Assembly: GCF_003721565.1 (NCBI RefSeq)
Contig: NZ_RJJE01000009.1
Location: 248,001 to 312,000, forward strand
DNA length: 64,000 nucleotides
DNA from: Rufibacter immobilis
Lineage (GTDB): Bacteria; Bacteroidota; Bacteroidia; Cytophagales; Hymenobacteraceae
Direction of reading: 5' to 3'
Positions 8,441 through 17,720 of the stretch are shown piece after piece. A model generated the notes under the pieces. The model was not told the DNA's origin. It made no database searches and saw only the letters and a program-made list of their open reading frames with translations. Position 1 is the stretch's first letter. Each line of letters starts with the position of its first letter. Position numbers and translations under genes: made by a program.

Positions 8441-8893
8441 TTGATTGAGATTTTTACCGATGGCGCCTCCAGAGGCAATCCGGGCCCGGGCGGCTACGGC
8501 GTAATTTTGCGGTATGGCCCCCACGTGAAGGAGCTGAGCGAAGGCTTCCGGAAGACCACCAACAACCGCATGGAACTACTGGCCGTGATTGTGGCGCTGG
8601 AGTCGATCACCCGCCCCGGCATTCCCATCACGGTGTACTCAGACTCTAAGTACGTGATAGACGCCGTGGAGAAGAAATGGGTGTTTGGCTGGGAGAAAAA
8701 AGGCTTCAGCGGCAAGGCCAACCCAGACCTGTGGCAGCGTTTCCTCAAGATTTACCGCCAGCACCAGGTGCGCTTTGTCTGGGTGCGGGGCCATAACGGT
8801 CACCCAGAAAACGAGCGCTGCGACCAACTGGCCGTAGCCGCCGCCCTGCAACCCAACCTACCGCCCGACAAAGGTTTTGAAGCGAGTAATTAA
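8441..8893 (+). CDS. rnhA: Ribonuclease HI
   Basis: Cleaves the RNA strand of RNA-DNA hybrids. The catalytic carboxylates Asp7 (FTDGASRGNPGPGG), Glu45 (NNRMELLAV), Asp68 (VYSDSKYVI) and Asp128 (ERCDQLAV) are all present, with His118 in VRGHNGHPEN. The 150-residue length is normal. The start is TTG 8441; the first conserved residues begin two codons later, so no ATG start is possible. A TAnnTTTG box lies 23 bases upstream. RNase HII is also encoded in the window near 59 kb. Confidence 0.94.
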   Translation: MIEIFTDGASRGNPGPGGYGVILRYGPHVKELSEGFRKTTNNRMELLAVIVALESITRPGIPITVYSDSKYVIDAVEKKWVFGWEKKGFSGKANPDLWQRFLKIYRQHQVRFVWVRGHNGHPENERCDQLAVAAALQPNLPPDKGFEASN

Positions 8894-8996
8894 TGAGAAG
8901 ATTTGAAAATACGCAAATTTGAAGTTGGCATGCATTTTCAGTCCTCCTCATTTGCATCACTAAATTTCCAAATTCATTCATCTCCACATCTCTTCC

Positions 8997-9710
8997 GTGG
9001 CCAATTCTTACTTCCGGTTTAAGCAGTTCCTCATCAAGCAGGACCAGTGCGCCATGAAAGTGTGCACAGATTCCTGCGTGTTGGGTGCGTACGCCCATGT
9101 TGCCTCTGCCCGCCGCATTCTGGACATTGGTGCGGGCACCGGGCTGCTGAGTTTAATGGTGGCGCAACGCGCCGAAGAAGCGCAGATTGAAGCCGTGGAG
9201 ATTGATCCCGCCGCCGCGGCCCAAGCCCAGGAAAACATCGCCCAAAGCCCCTGGGCCGACCGGGTGAAGTTATTTCCGGTGAGTTTGCAGGAGTTTGCCG
9301 CTACCCAGCCCACGCCCTATGATGTGATCATCAGCAATCCGCCTTTCTTCCAGGCATCCCTGAAATCAACGGATACCATAAAGAACCAGGCCAAGCATAC
9401 GGAGACCCTCGCGTTTTCTGAGATCATCTCCTTTGCCCACCAGTTTTTGGCTCCAGAAGGCAAACTCCACATTCTGCTGCCGCCGCACGAAGCCAAGGTC
9501 TTTGAAGCCGAAGCACAGGCACATGGTTTTCATTCCCAGCACATTCTGTGGTTAGAGGCAACGCCCGGCGGTAAACTGCTGCGCGCCATTCACACGTATG
9601 CCCAGCAGGCAACGCCCCTCACACAGAAAACCTTACCGGTAAGAGAGAAAGACAACAGCTATACCCTATCCTTCCGGAACCTGCTCCAGGATTATTACCT
9701 TATTTTCTAA
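8997..9710 (+). CDS. tRNA1(Val) (adenine(37)-N6)-methyltransferase, TrmN6/YfiC-like
   Basis: A SAM-dependent N6-adenine methyltransferase. Motif I ILDIGAGTGLLSL and the catalytic NPPFF motif (ISNPPFFQASL) identify the YfiC/TrmN6 group that modifies A37 of tRNA1-Val. The opening FRFKQFLIKQDQCAMKVCTD is typical of the family. The start is GTG 8997 and the length is 237 residues. The 100 bases upstream are AT rich with loosely repeated TTTGAA words. A degenerate palindrome begins right after the stop. Confidence 0.87.
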   Translation: MANSYFRFKQFLIKQDQCAMKVCTDSCVLGAYAHVASARRILDIGAGTGLLSLMVAQRAEEAQIEAVEIDPAAAAQAQENIAQSPWADRVKLFPVSLQEFAATQPTPYDVIISNPPFFQASLKSTDTIKNQAKHTETLAFSEIISFAHQFLAPEGKLHILLPPHEAKVFEAEAQAHGFHSQHILWLEATPGGKLLRAIHTYAQQATPLTQKTLPVREKDNSYTLSFRNLLQDYYLIF

Positions 9711-9718
9711 GGCGGCTG

Positions 9719-9757
9719 GTTTGGCGCAAATTTTCAAAAAACGGCCGCTAAACGCAC
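9719..9757. repeat. Degenerate GCGTTTAGGGGC palindrome copy
   Basis: The right arm AAAAAACGGCCGCTAAACGC is intact; the left arm is reduced to GGTTTGGCGCAAATTTTC. It starts nine bases after the methyltransferase stop. The remaining 150 bases to the next gene are AT rich with no other feature seen. Confidence 0.65.
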
Positions 9758-9915
9758 AGGGGCCGCCGCTACACCATTAGCTTTGGCTGTACTTCCTCTT
9801 ATTATTTCATTAACCCAACCCAATTTTGCCATTTTCTTAAAAACTAATCCTCAAAGCGCCCTATTCTTATAAATTTATTTCTATTTTAGCTGTATTATCC
9901 CCTAAAATATTGCTT

Positions 9916-12909
9916 ATGAAAAAACATCTACTCAGCTTTCTCCTCAGCTGCTTGTGTATCACCCTCGGGTTTGCCCAGAACCTTCCCAAGCGGGAGTTCA
10001 GGGGCGCCTGGATTGCCACGTACGCCAACATTGACTGGCCCAACCGAAACCAAACCCCGCAACAGCAGCAGAACGCGCTTATCGCTATTCTGGATCATCA
10101 CAAAGCCACGGGCCTCAATGCAATTTTTCTGCAGATCAGAAGCCAGTCAGATGCGCTGTACGCGAGTACCATTGATCCGTGGTCGGCGGACCTGACGGCG
10201 ACGCAGGGCAAGGCACCTTCTCCGTTCTGGGACCCGTTGCAGTTTGCCATTGAGGAATGCCACAAGCGCGGCATGGAGCTCCACGCCTGGATGAACCCGT
10301 ACCGGGCCATCGCCAACGTAAACCAGCTGTCTACTTTTGCACCCAGCCACGTGGCCAGACAGCACCCGGAGTGGCTCATTGCCACGGCCAACCTCCGTAC
10401 CCTGGACCCAGGCATTCCGGGAGTGCGCGACTACATCAACAGCGTGATCTCTGATGTAGTGCAACGCTATGATGTGGACGGAATCCATTTCGATGACTAC
10501 TTCTACCCCAATGCCGCCTTCAATGACGATGCCACCTTCAACGCTGATCCGCGCGGGTTCACCAACCGGGCCGACTGGCGCCGCGACAACGTGAACCTGC
10601 TCATAGCCCAGACCAACGCCACCGTGAAGGGCCTGAAGCCCTGGGTGAAGTTTGGGGTGTCTCCGTCAGGGATTTACCGCAACAGCACCAATCCGGCCAT
10701 TGGTACGCCAACGTCGGGGCTGGAGCACTACACCTCCCTCTACGCCGACTCCAAGAAATGGCTGCAGGAAGGCTGGATTGATTACCTGGCGCCGCAGGTG
10801 TACTGGTTCATAGGCCAGAGCGCGGCCAACTACAGCGTCATCATTCCGTGGTGGAACAACAATGCCGCCGGCAGACACATCTACATCGGCATGGCCGGTT
10901 ACAAGGTAAATGATCCGGCCCAGGGAACCAGTTGGGCCAATCCTTCCCAAATCCCTAACCAGGTACGCTACAACCGCCTGGAGGCCCATGCCAATATCAA
11001 AGGACAAGCCATCTACAACACCAGCAGTCTGCGCAGCAGCACCAAACTGGGTTTCAGAGACTCGTTGCGGTTAGACCTCTACCGGAAACCGGCCCTGCAA
11101 CCCACCATGCCCTGGATAGACAACACGCCACCGGCCGCCCCTACCCAGCTGTTGGCCAACAGAGCCACCGCAGATTCTGTGTACCTCACGTGGTCTGCTC
11201 CGGCTGCAACTGCCAATGAATTTGACAAAGTGCGCCAATACGCCGTATACCGCTCTGAGTCACCGGCTATCTCCACCACAGACGTAAGCCACCTGCTGGC
11301 CATTACCACTACTAACGGCACTACCTTCAGAGACAAAGTTCCGGACCCCGGCAAGAGCTATTACTATCTGGTTACGGCCCTGGACCGCTTCCACAATGAG
11401 AGCACGCCGTCTAACGTAACCGATAATTTCGCCCCTACCCTGGCCTGCGTGCCTAACCAAGTGCTGAACCTGGAAGCCAACTGCACCGCCACTTTACCTG
11501 ATTACCGCAGCCTGGCCACCGTCTCTGATGATGTTTCTACCGCCGATGCACTTACCCTTACCCAAAGCCCGGCCGCTGGTACCACCGTGAACGGTGTTGG
11601 GGAATTGGTAGTGACGTTAACTGTGACAGACGCCTCGGGCAAATCCACTTCCTGCTCTTTCACGGTGGAAGGCAAAGACGTGACCGCCCCTGCCTTCGTG
11701 CTGGCCGCTACGCAGTCGGTGAATCTGGTGGCGGGCTGTGAGATCATCGTTCCTGATCTGATTTCAGGGTTAACGGGCACCGATGCCTGCGGTACCGTTA
11801 CGTTTACCCAGAGTCCGGCCGCCGGGGAAGTCATCAGCTCCGGCCACGGCCAGAAACACATTGTAACCGTGACCGCCCAGGACGGCAATGGCAACACCAT
11901 CCAAAAGAACCTTACCCTGAATGCCGTAGATGCCACCGCTCCGGTGCTATTGGTGAAAAACATTACCCGCACCCTACAAAACGGCACCGTTACCATTACC
12001 GCCGCCGAGGTGAACAATGGTTCTTATGACAACTGCACGCTAGAAGAAGAGTCGTTTATGCTGTCGCAGAGCACGTTCACCTGCGCCAATATTGGGGACA
12101 ATGTGATCACGTTCACGGCCAGAGACAACAGCGGCAACGAGGCTTCGGCTACTGCCGTGGTAACTATTGTGGGCGCAGTACCGGCCCCAGCCATCGGCCT
12201 GAGCCGCGCAGACCAAACCTACACCGGTTTACCAGCCAATACCATTGCATTAGGATACGGTGCCCAAACCTTAACCCTCACCGCTTCTAACAGCACCTCG
12301 GCCGCTGGCCAAACCACTTACCAGTGGAGCCCGGCCCTTGGCTTAAGCAGCACCACTTCTGCCGTGACAGAGTTCACCCCAACCGCAGCCGGCACCTATA
12401 CCTTCACCGTGGTGGCCACCAATGAATTCGGCTGTTCAGAGAGTATTACCGTTACCGTGGAAGTGATTGATGTGCGCTGCGGCAATAAAAACGACAAAGT
12501 GTTGGTATGCCAGAAAATAGGAAACGGCTATCATGCTCTTTGCATTGCCCCAAGTGCGGTGCCTGCTCACCTGAGAAGAGGCAGCACGCTGGGTAACTGC
12601 AACGGAAATGCCGCCGTAGCCCAGAACGAAGAGGCCACCGAGGAAACCTCTACCCTGAAAGCCTATCCTAACCCGTTTACCGGCGAGGTGACCGTGAGTT
12701 TCCGTTTAGAGGAGACCGAGAAGAAAGTGAGTCTGGAGGTGTATGACCTGTTCGGCAACAAAGTTACCCGCCTGTTTGAAGGCAAGGTGAGCGCCCAACA
12801 GACGTATGAATTCAAAGCCAACACCGCCAACTGGAACGGCAACCTCTTCCACATCCGCCTGATCACTTCTTCCAAAGTATACAACTACAAATTGGTACGG
12901 GGCGAGTAA
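9916..12909 (+). CDS. Secreted family 10-like glycoside hydrolase with Fn3, HYR-like domains and T9SS sorting domain
   Basis: A 997-residue multidomain enzyme. In order: signal peptide (MKKHLLSFLLSCLCITLGFA), a GHL10/YddW-like TIM barrel at about residues 25-375 (EFRGAWIATYANIDWPNRN, GLNAIFLQIRSQSDALY, DVDGIHFDDYFYP with candidate acidic residues), a fibronectin type III domain at about 390-500, three HYR-type repeats at about 500-745, an Ig/PKD-like segment with CGCSE-like cysteines, and a C-terminal type A sorting domain from about residue 910 (AYPNPFTGEVTVSF to YKLVRGE). It should cross the outer membrane through type IX secretion and be anchored or released. ATG 9916 is chosen over TTG 9910. 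The substrate is probably a peptidoglycan or glycan chain, not proven. Confidence 0.88.
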   Translation: MKKHLLSFLLSCLCITLGFAQNLPKREFRGAWIATYANIDWPNRNQTPQQQQNALIAILDHHKATGLNAIFLQIRSQSDALYASTIDPWSADLTATQGKAPSPFWDPLQFAIEECHKRGMELHAWMNPYRAIANVNQLSTFAPSHVARQHPEWLIATANLRTLDPGIPGVRDYINSVISDVVQRYDVDGIHFDDYFYPNAAFNDDATFNADPRGFTNRADWRRDNVNLLIAQTNATVKGLKPWVKFGVSPSGIYRNSTNPAIGTPTSGLEHYTSLYADSKKWLQEGWIDYLAPQVYWFIGQSAANYSVIIPWWNNNAAGRHIYIGMAGYKVNDPAQGTSWANPSQIPNQVRYNRLEAHANIKGQAIYNTSSLRSSTKLGFRDSLRLDLYRKPALQPTMPWIDNTPPAAPTQLLANRATADSVYLTWSAPAATANEFDKVRQYAVYRSESPAISTTDVSHLLAITTTNGTTFRDKVPDPGKSYYYLVTALDRFHNESTPSNVTDNFAPTLACVPNQVLNLEANCTATLPDYRSLATVSDDVSTADALTLTQSPAAGTTVNGVGELVVTLTVTDASGKSTSCSFTVEGKDVTAPAFVLAATQSVNLVAGCEIIVPDLISGLTGTDACGTVTFTQSPAAGEVISSGHGQKHIVTVTAQDGNGNTIQKNLTLNAVDATAPVLLVKNITRTLQNGTVTITAAEVNNGSYDNCTLEEESFMLSQSTFTCANIGDNVITFTARDNSGNEASATAVVTIVGAVPAPAIGLSRADQTYTGLPANTIALGYGAQTLTLTASNSTSAAGQTTYQWSPALGLSSTTSAVTEFTPTAAGTYTFTVVATNEFGCSESITVTVEVIDVRCGNKNDKVLVCQKIGNGYHALCIAPSAVPAHLRRGSTLGNCNGNAAVAQNEEATEETSTLKAYPNPFTGEVTVSFRLEETEKKVSLEVYDLFGNKVTRLFEGKVSAQQTYEFKANTANWNGNLFHIRLITSSKVYNYKLVRGE

Positions 12910-12920
12910 TTGCCTTAAAG

Positions 12921-12968
12921 CCATACACAGAAAAGCCCCGGCAGTAGCCGGGGCTTTTCTGTGTATGG
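12921..12968. terminator. Intrinsic terminator with 22-bp perfect stem
   Basis: CCATACACAGAAAAGCCCCG... pairs base for base with its copy downstream over 22 bp around the loop AGTA. It follows the glycosidase stop by 11 bases. The outer half of the stem (CCATACACAG) is not needed for a classical terminator. Confidence 0.9.
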
Positions 12969-12970
12969 GG

Positions 12971-13028
12971 GTGCCTTTTGCGTTTAGGGGCCGTTTTTAG
13001 AGAAAGAGCCCCTAAACGCAAAAGGCAC
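12971..13028. repeat. GCGTTTAGGGGC palindrome with 9-base locus-specific arm extension
   Basis: The core is flanked by GTGCCTTTT on the left and the exact complement AAAAGGCAC on the right. It directly follows the glycosidase terminator and ends five bases before the stop codon of the convergent dehydrogenase gene. Confidence 0.92.
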
Positions 13029-13032
13029 TTGG

Positions 13033-14370
13033 CTACATCTGCACTTCCCGTTCCTCGAACCGGATTCCGTATTGTTCCAGCTCTTCCAGAATGGGTAGGT
13101 AAAGGTCTTCCTGGAGCGGAACCAGCACACCGCTGCGCTGCAGCTTTCCTTCCAGTAAGAGTTTGGTGGCAATGCCCACGGGCAGGCCCACGGTTTTTGC
13201 CATGGCGGTCTGCACTTCGTCTTCGCCCAAGACCACTAGCGAGGAACTGAGTTTGTGGCGTGTGCCCTCCCGTTCAAACTCAAACTGGTGCAGCATCACA
13301 ATCATGTCTTTGTCTGAGGGGCTCAGTTTCCATTTCTGCACCAGCAATTTCTCCAGCGCCTGCGCCGGGGTGGCGTTAGGCAATCCAATGGGCAGCTCGT
13401 CAAACAGCCCTGTCCATTCCACCAGCTCCAGTTCTTTCGCCTGCGGCGGAAGTCCCACGTACTCCGCCACCCGTTGCCGCAAGGGCTTGCCCGGGTCTGC
13501 GGCAGGCAAATAGCTTTCCACCAGTTGACGGTAGGTCAGTTCAGTAGCGTCTTCCAGGGAATAGGAGTCATCGGTGAGGCCCAGTTGGACCAGTACTTGC
13601 CACGCCTGGCAGTAGCCTGGTCGGCGGAGGGTGCCGCGCAGCATGGTGGGAATGTTCTGCAGGCCGTAGGGCTCACGGTAACTGAGCGAATCACGGTTAG
13701 CATACCCATCAAATTCACCAAAGCCCTCCACTGTGAACGTTTCAGTACGTTTGAACAACTGCGGGTACGGAATATACTTAATAGTACCCTGCTCAATGAA
13801 TTTAGCGGTTCCTTGGCCTGCCAGAACCACGTTACGCGGGTTCCAGGTGAATTTGTAGTGCCAGGGGTTATTGTCAGACGCAGGGGCCATCAACCCGCCG
13901 GTAAACGATTTAAAGGAGGTCACGGCACAGCCTTGCCGCTGTAACTGGTGGATGATCTTGAGGGCAGACATGTGGTCTATACCGGGGTCAAGGCCGCACT
14001 CCATCAGGAACGTCAATCCTTTGGCTTTTGCCTCAGCATCTAGGGTTTTGATCTGGGGCGGCACATAGGAGGCGGTGACCAGATGTTTTCCTAGGGCCAG
14101 GCAGCTTTGGGCTACCAAGGGGTGAAACAGAGCCGGTAACATAGAAATGACCACATCGGCGGCGTCTATTTCTGAACTGCGCTGGGCCTCGTCCTCCACG
14201 TTGAACACCAGAGCCCGCGCCTGCGGGAACGGGCGCAGCTTCTCCTCCAGATGGTGTACGGCCACATCGGCAATGGAAAGCTGCCAGTTATGGGAAGTAG
14301 TGTGGGCAAGGAGATAGTCTATCAGCACCGTGGCAGAGCGGCCGGCCCCCAGCAACAGGATCTTTTTCAT
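13033..14370 (-). CDS. Saccharopine dehydrogenase family protein (LYS9-like)
   Basis: A 445-residue oxidoreductase. The N-terminal Rossmann domain starts with KKILLLGAGRSATVLIDYL (GAGRSA nucleotide loop); the middle holds MECGLDPGIDHMSALKII, characteristic of saccharopine reductase, followed by the C-terminal substrate domain. In the aminoadipate pathway such enzymes join glutamate and aminoadipate semialdehyde; in Bacteroidota the pathway context is often unclear and a lysine-degrading or carboxynorspermidine-like role is possible. It is divergent from cdd and convergent with the glycosidase gene. Confidence 0.8.
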   Translation of the reverse strand: MKKILLLGAGRSATVLIDYLLAHTTSHNWQLSIADVAVHHLEEKLRPFPQARALVFNVEDEAQRSSEIDAADVVISMLPALFHPLVAQSCLALGKHLVTASYVPPQIKTLDAEAKAKGLTFLMECGLDPGIDHMSALKIIHQLQRQGCAVTSFKSFTGGLMAPASDNNPWHYKFTWNPRNVVLAGQGTAKFIEQGTIKYIPYPQLFKRTETFTVEGFGEFDGYANRDSLSYREPYGLQNIPTMLRGTLRRPGYCQAWQVLVQLGLTDDSYSLEDATELTYRQLVESYLPAADPGKPLRQRVAEYVGLPPQAKELELVEWTGLFDELPIGLPNATPAQALEKLLVQKWKLSPSDKDMIVMLHQFEFEREGTRHKLSSSLVVLGEDEVQTAMAKTVGLPVGIATKLLLEGKLQRSGVLVPLQEDLYLPILEELEQYGIRFEEREVQM

Positions 14371-14493
14371 AGTGAGGTATAGATGGTCGCCTTAAAATGG
14401 GCATTTTATATGGCACAGGCAACCTCTTCTTGCATTTTAAGGGCAACTTGTTAACTTTGACTCCCGTACGTGCTCGTGCGGAAAACGCACCTT

Positions 14494-14979
14494 ATGACTG
14501 AACAAGTACAACTCCACATTACCTATGAGGTAGTGTCTTCTTCTGAAGAATTAACTGAGCAGGAAAGGCAGGTGCTCCACCTGGCCCAACTGGCCACCGG
14601 CAATGCCTACGCTCCTTACTCCAACTATTTAGTAGGCGCCGCGCTGATGCTTTCAGACGGCAGCACCCACCAGGGCACCAACCAGGAAAACGCGGCGTAC
14701 CCTTCCGGCCTCTGCGCCGAACGCACCCTACTGTTTGGCGTGGGCTCCAACTACCCAAATGAGAAAATTGAAGTGATGGCAGTAACTGTACGGCGCAGAC
14801 ATGAAGACCATTTCCTGAAAGCCTGTCCCTGCGGTGCCTGTAGACAAGTAATGGCCGAGTACCAGAACCGTCAAGGTTCCCCTATCAGGCTCCTGTTACA
14901 GGCCGAAGACGGTAAAGTAACCCGCCTGCAGTCTGTCAATGACCTGTTGCCGTTTATGTTTACCAAAGATCAGCTGTAA
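14494..14979 (+). CDS. cdd: Cytidine deaminase
   Basis: Deaminates cytidine and deoxycytidine to uridine forms in pyrimidine salvage. The zinc site is CAERT (Cys plus catalytic Glu) and PCGACRQ (two cysteines), with NQENAAYPSGL as the substrate loop. ATG 14494 gives 161 residues; a GTG at 14470 would add eight poorly conserved residues. The esterase gene that follows starts at or before the cdd stop, so the two are probably co-transcribed. Confidence 0.93.
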   Translation: MTEQVQLHITYEVVSSSEELTEQERQVLHLAQLATGNAYAPYSNYLVGAALMLSDGSTHQGTNQENAAYPSGLCAERTLLFGVGSNYPNEKIEVMAVTVRRRHEDHFLKACPCGACRQVMAEYQNRQGSPIRLLLQAEDGKVTRLQSVNDLLPFMFTKDQL

Positions 14980-14980
14980 G

Positions 14981-15634
14981 TTGGCCGCCATACACAGAAC
15001 CATTGCCGTACCGCGCACGGCCCACCTGCACCAATTGGGCACCCTTACCCCAGAAACCCGCCATGTTTGGATTGCCCTGCACGGCTATGGCCAGTTGGCG
15101 CAGTATTTCATCCGGCACTTTGAAACGCTAGCCGATACCCAGACAGCCGTACTAGCCCCGGAGGGACTCTCCCGCTTTTACCTGGAAGGTTTCTCAGGCC
15201 GGGTTGGCGCCACCTGGATGACCAAAGAGCAGCGCCTGTATGAGATACAGGATTACATCCACTATTTGAATCTGGTACGGGAAACAGCTCTACAGGAGGC
15301 TCCTAATGCCCAATTACACATTTTGGGTTTCTCTCAGGGAGCCGCCACCGCCTGCCGTTGGCTGGCCCAGGCGCAATGGCCGGTACACGAACTGGTGCTC
15401 TGGGCCGGGGTCTTCCCCGAAGACATGGAAATGGCCGCTGCCCGGCAAGCGCTGGCGCAAGCTCGTCTTACCTATGTGTACGGATTACAAGATCCATTTG
15501 TAGCCGATGACAAGGTACAGGAACAGTTGGCGCGGGTACGCCAGGCAGGACTGGAACCTACCATCCTGACCTTTGCTGGAAAACATGAACTTAACCGCGA
15601 TGTGTTGACCCACCTGAAGCAGCAGCAGAGATAA
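14981..15634 (+). CDS. Alpha/beta hydrolase (phospholipase/carboxylesterase-like)
   Basis: A serine hydrolase with nucleophile elbow GFSQGAA, a likely acid in YGLQDPFV and a late histidine in FAGKHELN, matching the phospholipase/carboxylesterase and YpfH-type serine esterases. IALHGYGQLAQYF is the oxyanion-hole strand. The start is uncertain: TTG 14981 lies just after the cdd stop, while ATG 14939 would overlap cdd by 41 bases and add 14 residues encoded by the cdd frame. Close coupling to cdd suggests one operon. The substrate is unknown. Confidence 0.75.
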   Translation: MAAIHRTIAVPRTAHLHQLGTLTPETRHVWIALHGYGQLAQYFIRHFETLADTQTAVLAPEGLSRFYLEGFSGRVGATWMTKEQRLYEIQDYIHYLNLVRETALQEAPNAQLHILGFSQGAATACRWLAQAQWPVHELVLWAGVFPEDMEMAAARQALAQARLTYVYGLQDPFVADDKVQEQLARVRQAGLEPTILTFAGKHELNRDVLTHLKQQQR

Positions 15635-15642
15635 AGCAACGC

Positions 15643-16059
15643 TTATTTGTCCCACATGCCCGGCATCACAATCTCCAGTAAATGCTGGTCGGGGTCCCGG
15701 AAGTAGCAGGACTTTCGGCCGTGGGGCCATGGCTGCTCGTGCTCTATGGCTATTGCCGCTTGCCTTAGTTTGTCCTTCCAAGGCTCGTATTCTTCAGGTT
15801 CGCACTCAAACGCCAGGTGCAGCTGCCCTTGCCCAAAATGCGGTGGCAAGTCTTTGCTCTCCTTGGTAGCCTGCGCGTTAAAGCACAGCAACACAGAATT
15901 CCCTACCCTGAAGAACACGTGCCGGTCGGCCACTTGCCCAATCACCTCAAGCTCTAATACCTGGGTATAGAATTGAGTGGTACGGTCTAAATCCTGCACA
16001 TAGAGGCAGGTCTCTTTTATTTGCCTGAACGTCATGGGCGCCATTTTTCTCTCCTGCAA
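15643..16059 (-). CDS. VOC (glyoxalase/bleomycin resistance-like) family protein
   Basis: A 138-residue single-domain protein with the paired beta-alpha-beta-beta-beta pattern of the vicinal oxygen chelate superfamily: IKETCLYVQDLDRTTQFYTQ at the start, LHLAFECEPEEYEPW in the middle and SCYFRDPDQHLLEIVMPG at the end. His and Glu positions fit a metal site. Members include glyoxalases, dioxygenases and fosfomycin or bleomycin resistance proteins, and sequence alone does not decide between them. The gene converges on the esterase gene with eight bases between stops. Internal ATGs at 16044 and 16035 are alternative starts. Confidence 0.8.
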   Translation of the reverse strand: MQERKMAPMTFRQIKETCLYVQDLDRTTQFYTQVLELEVIGQVADRHVFFRVGNSVLLCFNAQATKESKDLPPHFGQGQLHLAFECEPEEYEPWKDKLRQAAIAIEHEQPWPHGRKSCYFRDPDQHLLEIVMPGMWDK

Positions 16060-16085
16060 CGGAAAAGCGCCTAGGATAGATGTCT

Positions 16086-16122
16086 TGTTTCAGGCCTGAT
16101 TCTGAAAAAACGGCCCCTAAAC
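16086..16122. repeat. Degenerate GCGTTTAGGGGC palindrome copy
   Basis: GTTTCAGGCCTGATTCTG with right arm AAAAAACGGCCCCTAAACA. It sits between the VOC gene start and the SDR terminator. Confidence 0.6.
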
Positions 16123-16123
16123 A

Positions 16124-16159
16124 GAAAGCCTCACCCGTGGCAGAACAGGTGAGGCTTTC
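16124..16159 (-). terminator. Terminator hairpin after the SDR gene
   Basis: GAAAGCCTCACC pairs with GGTGAGGCTTTC around a 12-base loop, 20 bases beyond the SDR stop codon on the minus strand. Confidence 0.75.
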
Positions 16160-16178
16160 AATTGTCAATGGAAAATAA

Positions 16179-16931
16179 TTACTGTTTATGAATGACAGTA
16201 GCTGAAGCCTGCGCCGAGGGCAGTACCAGTACTTCGGCAATGTTCACATGCTTGGGGCGGGTAACCATAAAGAGAATGATATCGGCTATGTCTTCGGCGG
16301 TCAAAGGCTCAAAGCCCTGATAAACGCTGGCCGCCCGTTCTTTATCGCCTTTGAAGCGCACTTCAGAGAACTCAGTCTCCACGGCTCCGGGGTTTACCTC
16401 AGACACCTTCACTCCTTCATGCACCAAATCAATGCGCATGGCTTTGGAAAGGGCGTCTACCGCAAATTTGCTGGCGCAGTACACGTTCCCGTTGGCATAG
16501 GCTTCTTTGCCGGCAATAGAACCAATGTTGATGATATGACCGGCTTTTCGCTCCACCATGATGGGCAGCACCTCTTTGGTCACGTACAACAGACCTTTCA
16601 CGTTGATGTCCAGCATAGCGTCCCAATCGTCTACGTTGCCGCTTTGGATGGGGGCCAGCCCGTGGGCATTGCCGGCGTTGTTCACCAAGATATCTACTGC
16701 GCGCCACTCAGCCGGCAGTGCGGCAATGGCGTTGTGCACCGCTTCCTTGTCCCGCACGTCAAATTCCAGCGGATAAATCTGCTCGGTTCCAAATTGGGAA
16801 ATTAGTTCCTGCAAACGCTCGGTGCGCCTACCGGCAATAATTACCTTGAATCCTTGTTGGACGAACGCGATGGCGGTGGCTTTTCCGATCCCGGATGTGG
16901 CACCGGTGACCAAAGCTATTTTCTGCGTCAT
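16179..16931 (-). CDS. Short-chain dehydrogenase/reductase (YdfG-like)
   Basis: A classical 250-residue SDR with cofactor loop TGATSGIGKA near residue 10, NNAG around residue 90, and catalytic Ser and Tyr-x3-Lys in NIGSIAGKEAYANGNVYCASK. It most resembles the YdfG/serine 3-dehydrogenase group that acts on 3-hydroxy acids and malonic semialdehyde with NADP. It starts nine bases after the porT stop and ends the ubiE-porT-SDR transcript, but a link to secretion is not implied by its sequence. Confidence 0.88.
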   Translation of the reverse strand: MTQKIALVTGATSGIGKATAIAFVQQGFKVIIAGRRTERLQELISQFGTEQIYPLEFDVRDKEAVHNAIAALPAEWRAVDILVNNAGNAHGLAPIQSGNVDDWDAMLDINVKGLLYVTKEVLPIMVERKAGHIINIGSIAGKEAYANGNVYCASKFAVDALSKAMRIDLVHEGVKVSEVNPGAVETEFSEVRFKGDKERAASVYQGFEPLTAEDIADIILFMVTRPKHVNIAEVLVLPSAQASATVIHKQ

Positions 16932-16940
16932 AGAAAGCGG

Positions 16941-17720
16941 CTATTCAAAGTTGAGATAAAGGGTGACGGTGTTGGTGTTGAGCTGCTGGATGCTGTTGTT
17001 GAACACACTGTTGGCAGGCTCATGAATGTTGGTGATACCTCTGGAAAACCGAAGCTCAGGAGCAAACTTGAAGAATGGGTAGAACATGTCCAGCCCCACG
17101 CCATATTCAATGGCAAAATCAAAGTTTCTCACCTGCAGCACATCATTGCCTTTTTTCTGTCCGCCCACCACGTAGGAAGGCTTCACCCCGGCAATGAAAT
17201 ACATTTGGGTGTTCTTGCGGCGCTTAGACTCATATTTCACCAGCAAAGGCAATTCGCCGGAAAAAGTATTGATCTCCTGCAAGATGTCACCGCCCTCAAT
17301 TCCATTGGTAGGGTCTGCCGGTACACCTTTGTATTCAATGGCTCTGCTGTAATAGCCTACGCCTGGTTGCGCTCTCAGCACGAAATCGGGCGACAGGCGC
17401 AGGGAGGTGATGAAGTTGACGTTGAAACCTACGTTCGTCTTCTCATTCACTGAAAAGGTGGTGTTTCGGTTTCCTTCTGGGTCCTGCGCAGCAATTTGGT
17501 CTACATAGGACTGTGAATGCTCCAGTTGGTACCAGGAACCGTTCACGCCCAACGAGAAGCCCCAGCGGAGTCTCTTGAATTCATAGCCGGGCAGATTCTC
17601 CCCTTTCAGGTTGCCTTGTGCCTGGCTTTGCTGACTGATGGACAACAACGCCAGTACCAGAGACGCTATTATTTTGTACCGGTGTAAATGGAGCTGATGC
17701 CGAAGGTAAGTGAGTGCCAT
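16941..17720 (-). CDS. porT: PorT family outer membrane beta-barrel protein (type IX secretion)
   Basis: A 259-residue protein with an N-terminal signal (IIASLVLALLSISQQSQAQG) and alternating amphipathic beta strands ending in TLYLNFE, typical of an outer membrane beta-barrel. Size and its place right behind ubiE match porT of the type IX secretion and gliding machinery in Bacteroidota. Its ATG lies 52 bases inside the 3' end of ubiE, so the two genes overlap and are probably translationally coupled. The glycosidase at 9.9-12.9 kb carries a matching cargo signal. PorT is required for secretion but its exact function is not settled. Confidence 0.85.
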   Translation of the reverse strand: MALTYLRHQLHLHRYKIIASLVLALLSISQQSQAQGNLKGENLPGYEFKRLRWGFSLGVNGSWYQLEHSQSYVDQIAAQDPEGNRNTTFSVNEKTNVGFNVNFITSLRLSPDFVLRAQPGVGYYSRAIEYKGVPADPTNGIEGGDILQEINTFSGELPLLVKYESKRRKNTQMYFIAGVKPSYVVGGQKKGNDVLQVRNFDFAIEYGVGLDMFYPFFKFAPELRFSRGITNIHEPANSVFNNSIQQLNTNTVTLYLNFE